A DNA stretch of 64,000 nucleotides from Caulochytrium protostelioides (taxonomy: Eukaryota > Chytridiomycota > Caulochytriomycetes > Caulochytriales > Caulochytriaceae): assembly GCA_003615045.1 (NCBI GenBank), contig ML014111.1:62001-126000 (forward strand). The letters run 5' to 3'. Below the pieces are notes generated by a model. The model saw nothing but the letters and a program-made list of their open reading frames with translations, was not told the DNA's origin and did no database searches. Shown one piece after another: positions 8,277-19,300 of the stretch. Numbering within the stretch: the stretch's first letter is position 1; every line of letters begins with the position of its first letter. The translations under genes were made by a program, and so were the position numbers.

Positions 8277-11200
8277 CTAGTGAGGCAGGACGACGGCGGC
8301 CAGGGCCGCTTTGCCGGCCGGGTCGGAAGCGTACAGATCCAGCTGGGCCTGCACGGCGACAGGATCGTCGCGAGAGAGGTCGATCTTGGCCATGAGCGGC
8401 GCCATGGCTTCCGCCATCGCGGCTGCCGTCGCGATGCCCTGAGCGCGCTTCACGCGCATGAGCCCCGCCACGAGCGGCATCCGCTTCTTCAGGCGGATCG
8501 CGGCGATATGCGGCAGGAACCGAAGCAGCGCCTGCTCGGCGGTGACGGACTGCGTCGCGGGCCGCTGCTCCGCGAACGCGCACGGCAGCTCGATCAGCGT
8601 ATGCAGCAGCGCCGTCGACGACACCGATGTCGCCAAGCGGTTGCTGCTGTGGTGCAGGAGGTCGAGCCCGATCTCGGTGAGCGCCGCGGCGCGCTTCCGC
8701 TGGTTCGCGTCCAGGTGGGCCGCGTGCTGGGCATAGGCGTCGATCACGACCATCAGGCTGCGCTCGGGCGGCGCGGGCGACAGGAGGGGGCTCGCGGCCG
8801 CGACGGCGGCGTAGAGCCGATCGACGCGCACGATCCAGGCGGCCGCTTCCTCGACCGATCGCTGGGAGGCAAGCGCATCGTAGACGACGGCCGCGGCGCG
8901 CGGGAGGCTCGTCACCGGTACCGAGGTCACAAGGGCGCACGCGTCAGCGACGGCGTCGGCAGCCGGCATGGCGTCGGGGCCGGGCGCCACGTAGTTCATC
9001 AGCAGGCCGCCCAGCACGTGGTCGGGCAGCTTCAGCGGGCCCGGCGACTGCTTAAATTGGGTCGCCATGGTGCGGTAGCGCTTCAGCACGGCCAGCACGT
9101 CGTCGCGCTCGGCCGGCGTCAGGATGCGCAGGACCGGCGGCGGGGCTTTCTCGTCGGGGCGCGCGTCCGGTCCGGCAAAGTCCGCTGCGGAGGGGTACGC
9201 GGCGGCCGGGTCCTCGGGGAAGTAGGCGGCGGCGACGGCCGCAACGAGGTGCGGCGTGTAGTGAGGCTTCTCAAGCAAGGTGCGCTCAAAGAGATCCTGC
9301 ACGAGCGTGCGCCAGATAGGGTCGGTCCATAGATGCGTGCAGCACGCGACGACGGCCGGCAGAGTCGGCAGCACGCCGTTGGTGAGGAAGACGCCGAGCT
9401 TGTGAATCGCGTCGGCACGCCGGTGCGGGAGCAGCTGCACGAGCTGGCCGCTCTGCTGGTGCAACACGTCGTGGTGGATGTGCTGGAAGGCCCACGGCTG
9501 GCGAGCTTGGGGCGTCGTGGCGTTGCGGAAGTCGGCCCATTGGCTGACGATCAGGGTCAGGTGCTTGCGCAGCAGCGCGTCGTCGGGCGAGGCCCAGTCG
9601 GCCGAGCAGGCGCTGAAGTACGCTTCGGCCTTCGCAATCCAGTGCGAGATCTGCGCATAGCAGTTGAGGTTGCGGCGGTGGTGGGGCGCCGCCTGGAGGA
9701 AGGCAAGAACGGTCATGAACTTCATGACGGCCGTCGGATCGCGGGTCGGGTCGACGGCGGCGACGAAGCCGCCGACGATCGTGGTGACGTCCTTCACGAG
9801 CGAGCGGTGGTTGGTCGATTTGTGCGTGAGCCACACGTAGTTCCAGAGAAGGGCGCTGTGCTCGGCCGCCTCGGTCTTCATCGCGGTCGTGTCGCGGCCC
9901 GCGGCTTTCAGGACCAACAGCAGCGCTTCGCGCGCCGGGAATAGGATTGAGGCGACGTCGTGCTGGCCCGACGGCGTGAGACGGGCGCCCGGGTTGCTGC
10001 GGAGCTGCGCATACAGGTTCGAGAACAGCGCGACGAGTACATCGACCTCGGCGTCCTCGAGGCTGGCCGCCTGGGCCTCCGTGATCGACGTGAGCCCGGT
10101 GCGCAGGAGCATCGCGGCGGACGCGAGGTGCAACTGGCCCAGGTGATGGCGGACGCCGCGCTCGAGCAGCGCGACCTTGGTGTTGCGCGCCCGGAACGCT
10201 TCGGCGAGCGTCGCGTTCAGGACCGCTGGACGGACACCGCCGACGCGCATCTCCGCGATCGCGAGCGCCGTCATGAGCGGCAGGCGCTCCGGCGACGGCG
10301 GCATCAGCTCCACGTACGCGCGCACCGTCTTGATCATCCGCGTCATCACGTCCTTGTCGTCCTGCATGAACGCGAGCCGCAGCATCATCAGATCAAACAG
10401 GCGCGCCCATGACGGCGGCGGCGACGGCAGCGACGACGACGACGACACCGGCTGGGCAGCGTCCGTGGTGGCCGCCGCAGCGTCCGTGGTGGTGGTGGCG
10501 GCGGTGGTGGCCGCGGCCGCAGCGCTGCCAGCGTCCGAAGGGGTCGCGGCGCTGCGGCCGGCCGAGCGGGAATCCTGGAGGTTGGGCATGGCGGCAACCA
10601 TATTGTAGATCTGGACAATGCGTGGCCACGCGGCGGCGCCGCCGTGGGCATAGATGGCCTTCACGAGCACCACCCAGTCGGCGCGGCTGAGCACGACCTG
10701 GTCATGCGGCGCGAGACGCTCGAACACATCACACGCGGAGTCGTAGTCGCCGGCATGGGCGTACGTCTCGGCAAGCGAGAGGTAGATCCGCGGGCCATCC
10801 AGGCGACACTGGCGGGCCTGGTCGAAGACGTCCTCGGCGTCCTGCAGCGCCGTCGGCGTGCCCGAGGTGGCCTTGGCGAGGATGAGCGGCGCATAGAAGC
10901 TCGCGAAGGGCGGGATGCCGCGCGCGGCGAGCGTGGCCAGGAGCGTCTCCAGATCCGCGACATGCGCCGGCAGGCTCGCCAGGTACTCCGCCACGTAGCT
11001 CAGCATGTGGCGGTCGGGCGCGCGCCGGTGCGGCGCGTCGAAGATGCGGCGCGCCATGGCGGCGACGAGGTCGCCGAAGTCGACGGCCTGCTGCGCGGTG
11101 CTGCGCTCAAAGCGCTCCGTTAGCACCGTCAGCACGGGGCTGTGGGCAAAGGCGACCTGGTTGAACGCGTGCTGATCGCGCAGGGCGACTTGGCGGCGTT

Positions 11201-12299
11201 GGGCCGACAGGCCCACGCGACACAGCAGCGTCAGCAGCCACGGGTCCACGTCGGCAACGGCGCCCGGCGCGAGGTTCTGCTCGGCCATGCGGCGCAGCAA
11301 GGCCGCGACCTGGTCCAGCGGAAGCTCGGTGCACGCGCGGTAGAATTCGTTCAGGTAGGCGTGCTCCCACCGCATGGCTTGGAGCACCTGGGACTGCTTC
11401 GACGCGTGTTTCGTCGATCGATCGGCATCCATGGCATCCATGACATCCATGACGTCAGCGGCAGCAGCAGCGTCAGCGTCAGCAAGGGCGGCATCGGCGG
11501 CGGCGGCGTCAGAAGCCGTGGCGGTCACAGGTGCGGAAGGCGGACCGAACTTCTGGATAAAGAGCTCGGCCATTTGCGAGAGCTGCACCATGGAGACGCG
11601 GGGTCCCGGGAGCCTCGACGAGAGGGAGGACCCGCCGCGGTGGCGAGCGGCGGAGAACGGTGAAGACGACGACGACGACGACGACGACGCATCATGTCTA
11701 TGTTTCTTGACAGAATTAGTTGAATGTTGTCCCTCTTCCGTGCCGGTCTCGTCGGGGACGATGGTGGCGGGATCAGCGCCGCGGGTGCCGGCGCCCTTCG
11801 TTCGCTCGGGCAGCGTCTCGGCCGTCGTCGACGCCGAGGTCACGTCCGTCTCGGGGTTGGCGTTCGCTTGGACGCGGCTGAGCGTCGACGCCATGCGCGC
11901 GATGGCGACGCTCGTGGCGGCCGGCGATGGCGCGAGCAGGCCCGGCGTGAAGAGCCCGCACGTGGCGGCGGCGTGGCCGTTCACGAGCGTCATGGGGCTC
12001 GCGAGGACGGCGGCCGCCGGCATCCCCGCCTGCTGGCGGAAGTGGCGCGCGGCGGCGCGTGCCACGCCCGCCGCGAGCGGCGTCGAGAACGTGGCGGACG
12101 CTGCGGCCGTGCTGGCGCCGTAGGAGGCGAAGCGCGGGGACCCGCGGTGCGTGAGCGGCACGTGTGCCATGCCTGCGAAGCCGCGGCGGTAGGCGCCGGA
12201 CCGCGACTGCGCGTTGGCAGACGCCGACGTCTGGCGGAAGCCGCTGCGGCCCGCGTTGCGCGCGCCGTGGCGGGCGCCGTTGGCGGCCGAGCCCCACAT
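8277..12299 (-). CDS. Large mitochondrial helical-repeat (PPR-like) protein, about 1340 aa
   Basis: The chosen ATG (12299) gives a protein of about 1340 residues. Its first ~90 residues are rich in Arg, Ala, Ser and Gly and almost free of acids, like a mitochondrial presequence. The frame stays open ~70 codons upstream, but no ATG occurs there. A disordered segment follows, with a run of nine serines (SSSSSSSSS, from GAC repeats on the opposite strand). The remainder is nearly all alpha-helical. Repeats with PPR/TPR character are visible, for example FASFYAPLILAKATSG, EDVFDQARQCRLDGPRIYLSLAETYAHAGD and DVFERLAPHDQVVLSRADWVVLVKAIYAHGG. PPR proteins bind organelle RNA and act in its processing or translation. 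No specific orthologue is recognised. The class call is moderately sure; the target RNA is unknown. Confidence 0.6.
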   Translation of the reverse strand: MWGSAANGARHGARNAGRSGFRQTSASANAQSRSGAYRRGFAGMAHVPLTHRGSPRFASYGASTAAASATFSTPLAAGVARAAARHFRQQAGMPAAAVLASPMTLVNGHAAATCGLFTPGLLAPSPAATSVAIARMASTLSRVQANANPETDVTSASTTAETLPERTKGAGTRGADPATIVPDETGTEEGQHSTNSVKKHRHDASSSSSSSSSPFSAARHRGGSSLSSRLPGPRVSMVQLSQMAELFIQKFGPPSAPVTATASDAAAADAALADADAAAAADVMDVMDAMDADRSTKHASKQSQVLQAMRWEHAYLNEFYRACTELPLDQVAALLRRMAEQNLAPGAVADVDPWLLTLLCRVGLSAQRRQVALRDQHAFNQVAFAHSPVLTVLTERFERSTAQQAVDFGDLVAAMARRIFDAPHRRAPDRHMLSYVAEYLASLPAHVADLETLLATLAARGIPPFASFYAPLILAKATSGTPTALQDAEDVFDQARQCRLDGPRIYLSLAETYAHAGDYDSACDVFERLAPHDQVVLSRADWVVLVKAIYAHGGAAAWPRIVQIYNMVAAMPNLQDSRSAGRSAATPSDAGSAAAAATTAATTTTDAAAATTDAAQPVSSSSSLPSPPPSWARLFDLMMLRLAFMQDDKDVMTRMIKTVRAYVELMPPSPERLPLMTALAIAEMRVGGVRPAVLNATLAEAFRARNTKVALLERGVRHHLGQLHLASAAMLLRTGLTSITEAQAASLEDAEVDVLVALFSNLYAQLRSNPGARLTPSGQHDVASILFPAREALLLVLKAAGRDTTAMKTEAAEHSALLWNYVWLTHKSTNHRSLVKDVTTIVGGFVAAVDPTRDPTAVMKFMTVLAFLQAAPHHRRNLNCYAQISHWIAKAEAYFSACSADWASPDDALLRKHLTLIVSQWADFRNATTPQARQPWAFQHIHHDVLHQQSGQLVQLLPHRRADAIHKLGVFLTNGVLPTLPAVVACCTHLWTDPIWRTLVQDLFERTLLEKPHYTPHLVAAVAAAYFPEDPAAAYPSAADFAGPDARPDEKAPPPVLRILTPAERDDVLAVLKRYRTMATQFKQSPGPLKLPDHVLGGLLMNYVAPGPDAMPAADAVADACALVTSVPVTSLPRAAAVVYDALASQRSVEEAAAWIVRVDRLYAAVAAASPLLSPAPPERSLMVVIDAYAQHAAHLDANQRKRAAALTEIGLDLLHHSSNRLATSVSSTALLHTLIELPCAFAEQRPATQSVTAEQALLRFLPHIAAIRLKKRMPLVAGLMRVKRAQGIATAAAMAEAMAPLMAKIDLSRDDPVAVQAQLDLYASDPAGKAALAAVVLPH

Positions 12300-13706
12300 G
12301 TCGGAGAACCGCTTCGGAAGCAGGAGCCGAGCGACGCGGCGGCGGCGAATCGAAAGCGCTGGAGCGAGAATGCAGCGATGCTGTGGCGGCGGCGGTCGAG
12401 GCGGCGGGGTCGTCGTCAGGTGGGTGACCGTGCAGCGCGACAGGAGAGGCGGCGCGGGGAGACCTGCGAGACCTGCGAGACCTGCGCGGCGTCGGGCGGA
12501 GGCAACGTCACGCGTCAAGACGGCGCGGGCGGAAGCAGCGGCGCGTCGTATGTCGTTTCACTAAGCTTCTTCTCATACTTTAGCGGCTGAGGCGTCCGTA
12601 CGACGGCCTTTCGATGGATGAGCGGGCGTCGGCCATGCTGCTGGAACGGCGCGCATACCGCCAGCGGCGTCGGCGCGGGCTATGGCGCCGGTAGCGGCGT
12701 TGGTGGCGGCGTCGGCGGCCGCGGCCCCCGCGGAGAGTTCCGGCTCGGGCTGGCGTGGCGGCAACGCTGGTGTCGGGGGCGTCGGGTGGCGCAGCAGCCG
12801 TTGAACGTGGACCCTTGGGCGGTCTGCGATCGGCGTGGCCGTGACGGCGCATTCTCGAAGCATCCGTAGCCTGATGAATGCAGATATCAGTTCACACATT
12901 GCGTGAGAGAGACGCATGCAATGATATGTCGTTTTGATCTGTGCCGTGCTGTGCCTGATCTTTAATGCTCCCGCCGCTTCCTGTAGAGTGAGCTTAGCCC
13001 TGGTATCATACTATTTACCTCGTGCAAAACTGCTCTATCCGCTGAGTGAGGTTCCCCGGAGAAAAGTACGGCATCGGCATTAGTATTAACAGGGACCTGG
13101 CTGCTGGTTGATATCGACAACCAGGTTCAGCCCTTCGAAAAATAAATAAATAAGTCTGATAGGCTCTCCATACAAACAGTCCCGTGCCTATGAAATCAAA
13201 TTCATGTCGGCGGCCAGTGAAGATCACAGCACAAGTTGGTTTCTGAGAAGGGATGGTTGACACGCTCCTCCCGCAGAGAAATCGTGTTCAGCGGCGTGGT
13301 TGAGCGCACAATCGGCGTGGCCCACGATAGGCAATGATGGTGAACGACGGGGATCTTCAGGGGTGCATGCCGTTCCACGCCGCTCGCCTTCGGCCGGAAG
13401 GCGCAGGCGCCATGGGGGGCGCGCCGCGTCATGCCGGGTCTCCCCCTCCTATAGGCCGTGGCGCGGCCTATAAAGCGCGTCCCTCCGCAGCGAGCGATCC
13501 ATGAACCGATTGATTGGGCAGATACCATCTCGTGGGCCATGGCATACGCGACCCTGCAGCGGTGCGCGGTCAGCAGCCGCCCGCATCTCTCCTTGCGTTC
13601 TGCCATACCCGCACGGCCCCATCGCGTTTCTTTGCTGTCCCTACTTTGGTCCACTTGATTTCTTTCTCCCTTCTCCCTTCATCCCTCCCACGCTCACTGC
13701 TTCAAG
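12300..13706. other. Divergent promoter region between the PPR-like gene and SOD1
   Basis: No recognisable gene. From 12300 to about 12870 it is GC-rich and looks like untranslated or presequence-like DNA of the minus-strand gene. From about 12880 to 13270 it is noticeably more AT-rich. A TATA box at 13469 and a CT-rich leader precede the SOD1 ATG. Confidence 0.5.
13469..13474 (+). promoter_or_regulatory. TATA box of SOD1
   Basis: TATAAA lies 233 bases upstream of the superoxide dismutase ATG and is followed by a pyrimidine-rich leader ending in CTTCAAGATGG. The spacing resembles that of the hydrophobin TATA-like box (about 230 bases). Confidence 0.45.
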
Positions 13707-14168
13707 ATGGCCAAGGCTGTTGCTGTTCTCCGTGGTGACTCTAACGTCACCGGCACGGTCACGTTCGTGCAGGACGCGCCGGACGGGCCCACGCAGGTCA
13801 CCTATGACGTTAAGGGCCTGACCCCGGGCAAGCACGGCTTCCACGTGCACCAGTACGGCGACAACACGAACGGCTGCACCTCGGCCGGCCCGCACTTCAA
13901 CCCGACCGGCGTTGACCACGGTGCCCCGGACGCCGCCGTCCGTCACGTCGGTGATCTCGGCAACATCGTCGCTGACGCCTCCGGCAGCGTCAAGGCCACC
14001 GTCACCGACAAGCTCATCAAGCTGGGCGGCGACCACTCCGTCGTCGGTCGCACCATCGTCGTCCACGGCGGCGAGGACGATCTGGGCCTGACGTCCCACG
14101 AGGAGTCCAAGAAGACCGGCAACGCGGGGCCCCGCGTCGCCTGCGGCGTCATTGGCCTCGCTGCCTAA
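13707..14168 (+). CDS. SOD1: Cu/Zn superoxide dismutase
   Basis: This 153-residue protein has exactly the usual length of cytosolic Cu/Zn superoxide dismutase, which converts superoxide to hydrogen peroxide and oxygen. All metal-ligand motifs are visible: GFHVHQYGD (copper histidines), the zinc segment [12 protein letters not shown], the RHVGDLGN block with the zinc aspartate, and [10 protein letters not shown] with the last copper histidine. The cysteines of the intrasubunit disulfide are in NGCTSAGPH and [10 protein letters not shown]. There is no signal peptide, so it should be cytosolic or in the intermembrane space. It is a single exon, with a TATA box upstream and an AATAAA 87 bases after the stop. 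Its 3' end converges with that of U1-C. Confidence 0.97.
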   Translation: MAKAVAVLRGDSNVTGTVTFVQDAPDGPTQVTYDVKGLTPGKHGFHVHQYGDNTNGCTSAGPHFNPTGVDHGAPDAAVRHVGDLGNIVADASGSVKATVTDKLIKLGGDHSVVGRTIVVHGGEDDLGLTSHEESKKTGNAGPRVACGVIGLAA

Positions 14169-14254
14169 ACGCAGCGTCATGCGCCGTATCACATGGACGG
14201 GGGGCATCACGGTCCCCGGTACTTCTCGGGATCTGACTGGACCTCACTGGACTA

Positions 14255-14260
14255 AATAAA
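14255..14260 (+). terminator. Polyadenylation signal of SOD1
   Basis: AATAAA lies 87 bases after the SOD1 stop codon, in the ~165-base space before the end of the convergent U1-C gene. Confidence 0.45.
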
Positions 14261-14333
14261 TACAGACTTCGACTTTTATGACGCTTGGACCACAACGAGC
14301 GATGTGCCAGCCAGGTCACACCAGCGAACCCGA

Positions 14334-14414
14334 TCAGCGCCGCGAGGATCGGCGTGTCGACGCGCGCGTCGCCCGCGTCGGCGCCACCGGCTCGGGTTCG
14401 GGCTCGGGCTCGGG

Positions 14415-14450
<36 letters not shown>

Positions 14451-15597
14451 GTCCTGCTTCACTAACGGCAGCTCCGGATCCTGCTTCGGCAAGAGGGCTG
14501 CGTCCTCCGGATCGGCCACCGGCATGTCCTTCCGAGCGGCCGCCGGTCCTAGCTCCGCGGCTTCCGCCGGGGCGTCCGGAGCGACGGGCGGCGGCGGCGG
14601 CGGGGACAAGGAGGGCGGCGGCGGCGGCGCCGTCGGCATCGGCGCGCCGCGGCGCTGCCGCAGAGGCGCGGGGGCGGACGCGTCGGCGACCTCGTCTTCC
14701 TCGGACGCCTCGTGTGGCCGCTTCATGCCATGTCCAGCGGTCTCTGCCGGCGGCGGCGGCGGCGGGGACGCTGGCAGTGGCACGGGTGGCGGCGCAGGCG
14801 GCGGCGAGACCGCCGATTCATGGGAGAGCGGTGCATCCGACACGGCTGCAGGCGGCGGCGGCGATGCGGCCGGCAGCGGAGCACCACCTTGGTCGTCCGG
14901 TGCGGCTGGCGGTGGCGGTGGCGGCGGCGGCGGCGGCGGCGGGACAAGCTCGTCGACGGCGCGGCGTTTCTTGCCGCGGGACCGGCCTTGTCCCGGAGGC
15001 GGGACGGTGCCCGGCGGCGGTGGGACAAAATCCATGGGCGGTCGGAGGAGTCGGAGACGGGCACGCACGTGGTCGGGAAGGTGCGGCGGCGGCGGCGGGG
15101 GTCGCGGCGGCGCGGGTCCGCCGACGCCGTAGGGCTGTCCTGGGACGATGGGCGCGAAGTCGGGCAACCCCGGGCAGCCGCGGTACGCGCGGGACAGCGT
15201 GCCGATCATGTTGAGGATGATGCGGTGGTCCAGCTGGCTGTAGTAATTCTGGACCTGGAGTTTGTGCTTCCACCCGACATTGTGCGCACGACGCACCGAG
15301 GCCGAGTCGTGAGTCAGGTAGATGTCGCAGTAGTCTAGATGTACATGTACGGTCCCGATCAGAGCCAGGCCACGGGATGATAGGACCGAGTTCGCACAAA
15401 AACACATGGGGCGCACGGACATCACAGAAGTCAAAGAGAGCGCGGATAGCGTCATTCAGCACGGCAACACGAGAAGGGTGAGTCAGTGGCTGGATCAGCA
15501 GCGCGTCTCTTCAAGGTGACGCGGATGGGCGGCCAGAGAAGCATGCGGCAGGTAGCGTCTGCGATTCGGTTCGCTTACCGCAATAATACTTGGGCAT
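14334..15597 (-). CDS. U1 snRNP protein C with long proline-rich tail (two exons)
   Basis: Exon 1 is only 19 bases (15597-15579) and encodes MPKYYC plus the first base of the next codon; it is followed by a GTAAGC donor. The intron is 244 bases (15578-15335, acceptor CTAG), and exon 2 is 15334-14334. Spliced, the protein is 339 residues and begins MPKYYCDYCDIYLTHDS, the U1-C matrin-type C2H2 finger: two Cys near residues 6-9, then SVRRAHNVGWKHK with two His. U1-C binds the U1 snRNP and stabilises 5' splice-site recognition. The zinc-finger half is followed by DYYSQLD-like helices (here NYYSQLD). The tail is far longer than the human protein (about 159 aa). It has runs of 5-12 prolines, an acidic EDE patch, an (EP)n tract and a basic RRSSRR end. 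Confidence 0.93.
14395..14451. repeat. GGCTCG/GGCTCA hexamer repeat encoding the (EP)n tract of U1-C
   Basis: A hexameric repeat in the coding strand of U1-C yields about nine consecutive Glu-Pro dipeptides near the C-terminus. It is likely length-variable between strains. Confidence 0.7.
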
Positions 15598-16388
15598 CGT
15601 GACCGCAGGCTCGCGGGAGCGAGTGGCAGCCCCTCGCGACGCGTCACACGTCAGAGATTCGGTATTTGGTCAGCAGTATCCGGTCAAGGGGTTTCAGGGC
15701 AGACAATTCGGGGTGTTCAGGGTGTTCGGGGTATCGGGGCGTGAAGCAGGACGGGCCATATGGCCGATAGTACCGTGCGTGACCACTCACTGGAAAGAGC
15801 TGTGGAAAGAGCCTAGGCAGATGCGGAACCGCGAGCGGCACTGTGTCCAAATCATCGACTATATCGGCTGGACTCAAGCTCTCGCACATCGACGCGTGGC
15901 CGCGAGGCGGCGTACAAGCGTTTGACGCTGGGCTTCCGCCCGCCCTCGCGCCTTGAAGACCAGCAATGGTACCAGGCCAACGCCACCGGTCTTGGGGCCG
16001 GCTGCGCGAGGCAACGCCACACGGGGACCTGGACCCGGCCAAGCCGACGCCGCTCACTTGGCGGCTTGCAGGCTCGCGATGCGTTGGCGCACACGGCACA
16101 TGCTCCAGCCATGCGTCGGCATTACTCCTGCATCAGCAGATGGATGGGGTTCCGCCCTGGCGGCATCCCTGCTGCATGACTGCATACGGCCGGCAGCTCG
16201 CGGTCGGCGCGGGAAGGCCACCCCCCGTCGTCTCAGCCAAACGCCGATCACCCCCCTTCCGCCGTCCGTGCTCCGTCCGTGCTCCGCCGTCGCATCGCTG
16301 GCAGCGGGTGACCGTCTCTGACGAAGCGCTGCTGGCATCGGCGCGCCACCGCTGTCTATGACCTCCTCGCCGCCTGCCCTGCCACCCC
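15598..16388. other. Divergent promoter region between U1-C and a PPR-type gene
   Basis: This 791-base spacer lies between the starts of two divergent genes. It contains the tandem heptamer-like GTGTTCGGGGT/GGTGTTCAGG around 15710-15735 and otherwise mixed GC-rich DNA. No gene, TATA box or RNA is recognised. Confidence 0.5.
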
Positions 16389-19300
16389 ATGTGGCCGTCG
16401 CCCCTGCCGCGGCTGTTGGCGCGGCTGTTGGCGCGGCGGCCGCCAGGGCCCGTCTGTCGGCCGCCACGACGCCTCGCGATCGCCGAGACCGCCGTCGCGG
16501 CATGTTGCAGCCCTCTCATCGTGCGGTCCGTGCGCACCGCATCGCGGCCACGGTCTCGCGGCAAATCGCACCCCAATGTCGATATCCCGGCTGCTGCCAC
16601 AGGAGCGGCACCAGCCGCCACCGGCAACAGCACGCGGCCGGCGGCCGTGGCGCAGCTCGAGACCAAGGCCACCCGCGAGAGGGCTCTCGCGCTGATCCAC
16701 GCGCCCGTGCCGAACCTCGCGCTTAAATGGCATGCGGTGCTGGTGCATGTCGTGCGCAAGCATCCTGGGATCGCCAGCGACCCGGCGTGGGTGACGGCGC
16801 TGCTGGACCGCATCGACCAGTCGCCGCACTACTGGGACCAGCTCACGGGCGTGTTCATCCTCGCCAAACTGCCGCGGGCCCTGTGGCGCCACGCTGCGGC
16901 TCTGAAGCCGGCCCTCGAGCGACTCATCCGGCGCGTCCTCCAAGAAGCCGACGACCCGGATCGGTTTGCGTATCTGTTCAGTCTGCTACGCCGCTTGGTC
17001 GCCGTCGCCCCCGTGCATCGCCACCTCTCCGATGCACTGCTCGGTCAAATCGTCTCTGGCTACCTCAAGACGCCTGGTCTCGCGTATCCCGAAGTCTGGG
17101 CCGCGGCGCACTTCGTCACCGAGCATCTCCAGCTGAATTGGAAGGCGCTGCCGTATCCGGTGCAGGGCGTCTGGCCCAAGCGTCTTGAGCGGATCATTCA
17201 ACATGCCGCCCAGCAGCGCGCCATAGCCGCTTACCAGGGCATCCCCGATGCCGCCGCGGTCCTGCGCTATCCTCACTCGACCGTGCCGCGGCCCATGAAG
17301 GTCCACAAGCCCATCTCGCAGCAGCACGCGACGCCCATCATGGACCTCGACGATCTCATCGACACCGGCGTCCCCTCGCCACCCCCGCCGAGGGACGTCG
17401 CGACCGTGCCGACAGTCACGCCGCCGCGGATCGTCATGGCCACGCTGTGGGTCGCACCCGACGCCATGGCGCACGGTCCGGCGGACGCGGACGCCGTGGT
17501 CGCCGCCATTGAGGCGATCAGCGCGGACCTCGACCGCGTGCACGTCCCTGTTCCGGCGAAACTACTGATCCCGCTCGCGTGGGCCTATCGCTCCCACGAC
17601 CGCGCCGCCGCGTTCGCCCGCCGCCGCGGCATCCCCCTCAACGCCATCTACTATGCGGGCCTGCTGCCCATGCTCGATGTCGCCACAGCGACCCAGCTGA
17701 TGCTCGAGACGGGTGTAGTGCGTACCCGCGAGTTTGATCACGTCGCCGGCATGCACGCGGACTCCGTGGAGGAGGTTTGGGAAATGATGCATCGCGTGGA
17801 CCCCGCGGTCCAGCAGGGTTCCGTGAGCACCGTGCCGTGGACGTCGCGGTTGCTCGCCAACTATATTGCCACCCTCCTGCGCCACCAGGACCGCGAGGCC
17901 ATGCAGATGTTGGCGCAGCGGCTGCGTGCGCCCAATCTCTCCAGTCTCCAAGGCGAAGCGACGATCGCGACGACGCTGGCCACGTGCCACGCGGTCTGGC
18001 GGTATCCGGATGCGATGCGGACGGAATCTATCGCCCAGATCCACCGTCTCTATGCGGCCATTGGCGAGACCATCAATCCGATGACCCTCAACGCGTTTCT
18101 TCAGCGCGTGACGGACCCGCGCGAGCTGGAGTGGCTTGTGCTTGTTGCGATCGACACCAAGCACACGGCGTCCGCGTGGTGGCAGTACGTCCAGCTCAAG
18201 CAGCGCTTTCCCCGCTTTGCGCCGAGTCGGACCACGTATGCCCGCCTGCTTGAACTGGCGCGGGCGCAGCGCAAGGTGGCGACTGCTCGCGCGCTGCTCG
18301 AGGACATCCGTATGGCCGGAATTGAGCCTGACGCGGCGTTGTACACCGCGATGCTCTGGGTGTGCGACTATGACCACTGCGCCCTCGAGGTGATCTTTCA
18401 GGAGATCCGACGCCGTCTGCCGGACGCGCTCCCCGCCGCCATGCCTGCCTACCTGTCGTTGCTCCTGCGTCACCAAATGATTCCGCGGGCCTGGGCGATT
18501 CTCGATTACATGGCGACATCGCGGTATGGCTACCCGCCGATCACTCCTGCTGTGCTCGACGAGTGCGTCCACCGCGCGTCCATGCAGCCCGCGCTCAACC
18601 GGACGCTTCTTGCGCGCTTGGTGGACCAGCACCCGATGTTTGGCGGCGCGCCGCTCGCGCTCCTCTCGGCGCCGTCGCTCGAGCGATTGCTGCTGAGCGC
18701 AACGAGGCACATCCTGCACTCGAGCGATCCGCCTCGGCTCAGGGACGCGGAGTGCTTGCTCCAGCAAGTCGCGCACCTCCAGCGTGAAGGGGTCGCCATC
18801 TCACTCGCCGTCTGGCTCGCCATTGTCCGCGTCTTCACGGCGCTCGGCTCGCCCACGGGGGTTCGCCATGTCGAGGCCGTGGCGCCGCCGACTCTGTACG
18901 GGGTGCCCATCGGGCCGAACCTTGCTGATCCGGCCACCACGGCCGCGCTGTCGCAGTGGATCCCCCTGATGGCGCAGCAGCAGAACGCCATGGCGGTCAT
19001 CCGGACGCTGGAAACGTGGTCCGTGACGCCCGCGACGGCGGATGAGTATGCCAGGCTGGCCGCGCAGGCCGCCGCCCTCGTCTTCCAGGACCGCAAAGCC
19101 CCCGCCGAGGTGATCAACGCCGCCAACGCGCTGCTTGCGCGCGCTGATGCGCACCGCTGCATGAACCAGGTCTTTATCAGCACGTGCATTAATGGTCTGG
19201 CGCGCGCGGTCTCGCGGCTGAACACCGACCCCGAGAGCGTCGAGGCGCGGCTCGTGGATCTTCTCCAGCGGGTCCCGCCTGCGCAGACTGAGCCGCACGT

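Noticed and set aside
10430..10530. Low-complexity GACGAC and GTGGTGGTGG runs in the PPR-like gene as possible intron boundaries
   Set aside because: The frame stays open through them and they simply encode Ser, Thr and Ala runs; no donor-acceptor pair improves the protein.
13015..13654. Minus-strand open frames in the AT-richer SOD1 promoter that could be a transposase relic
   Set aside because: I looked for catalytic or DNA-binding motifs and found none convincing.
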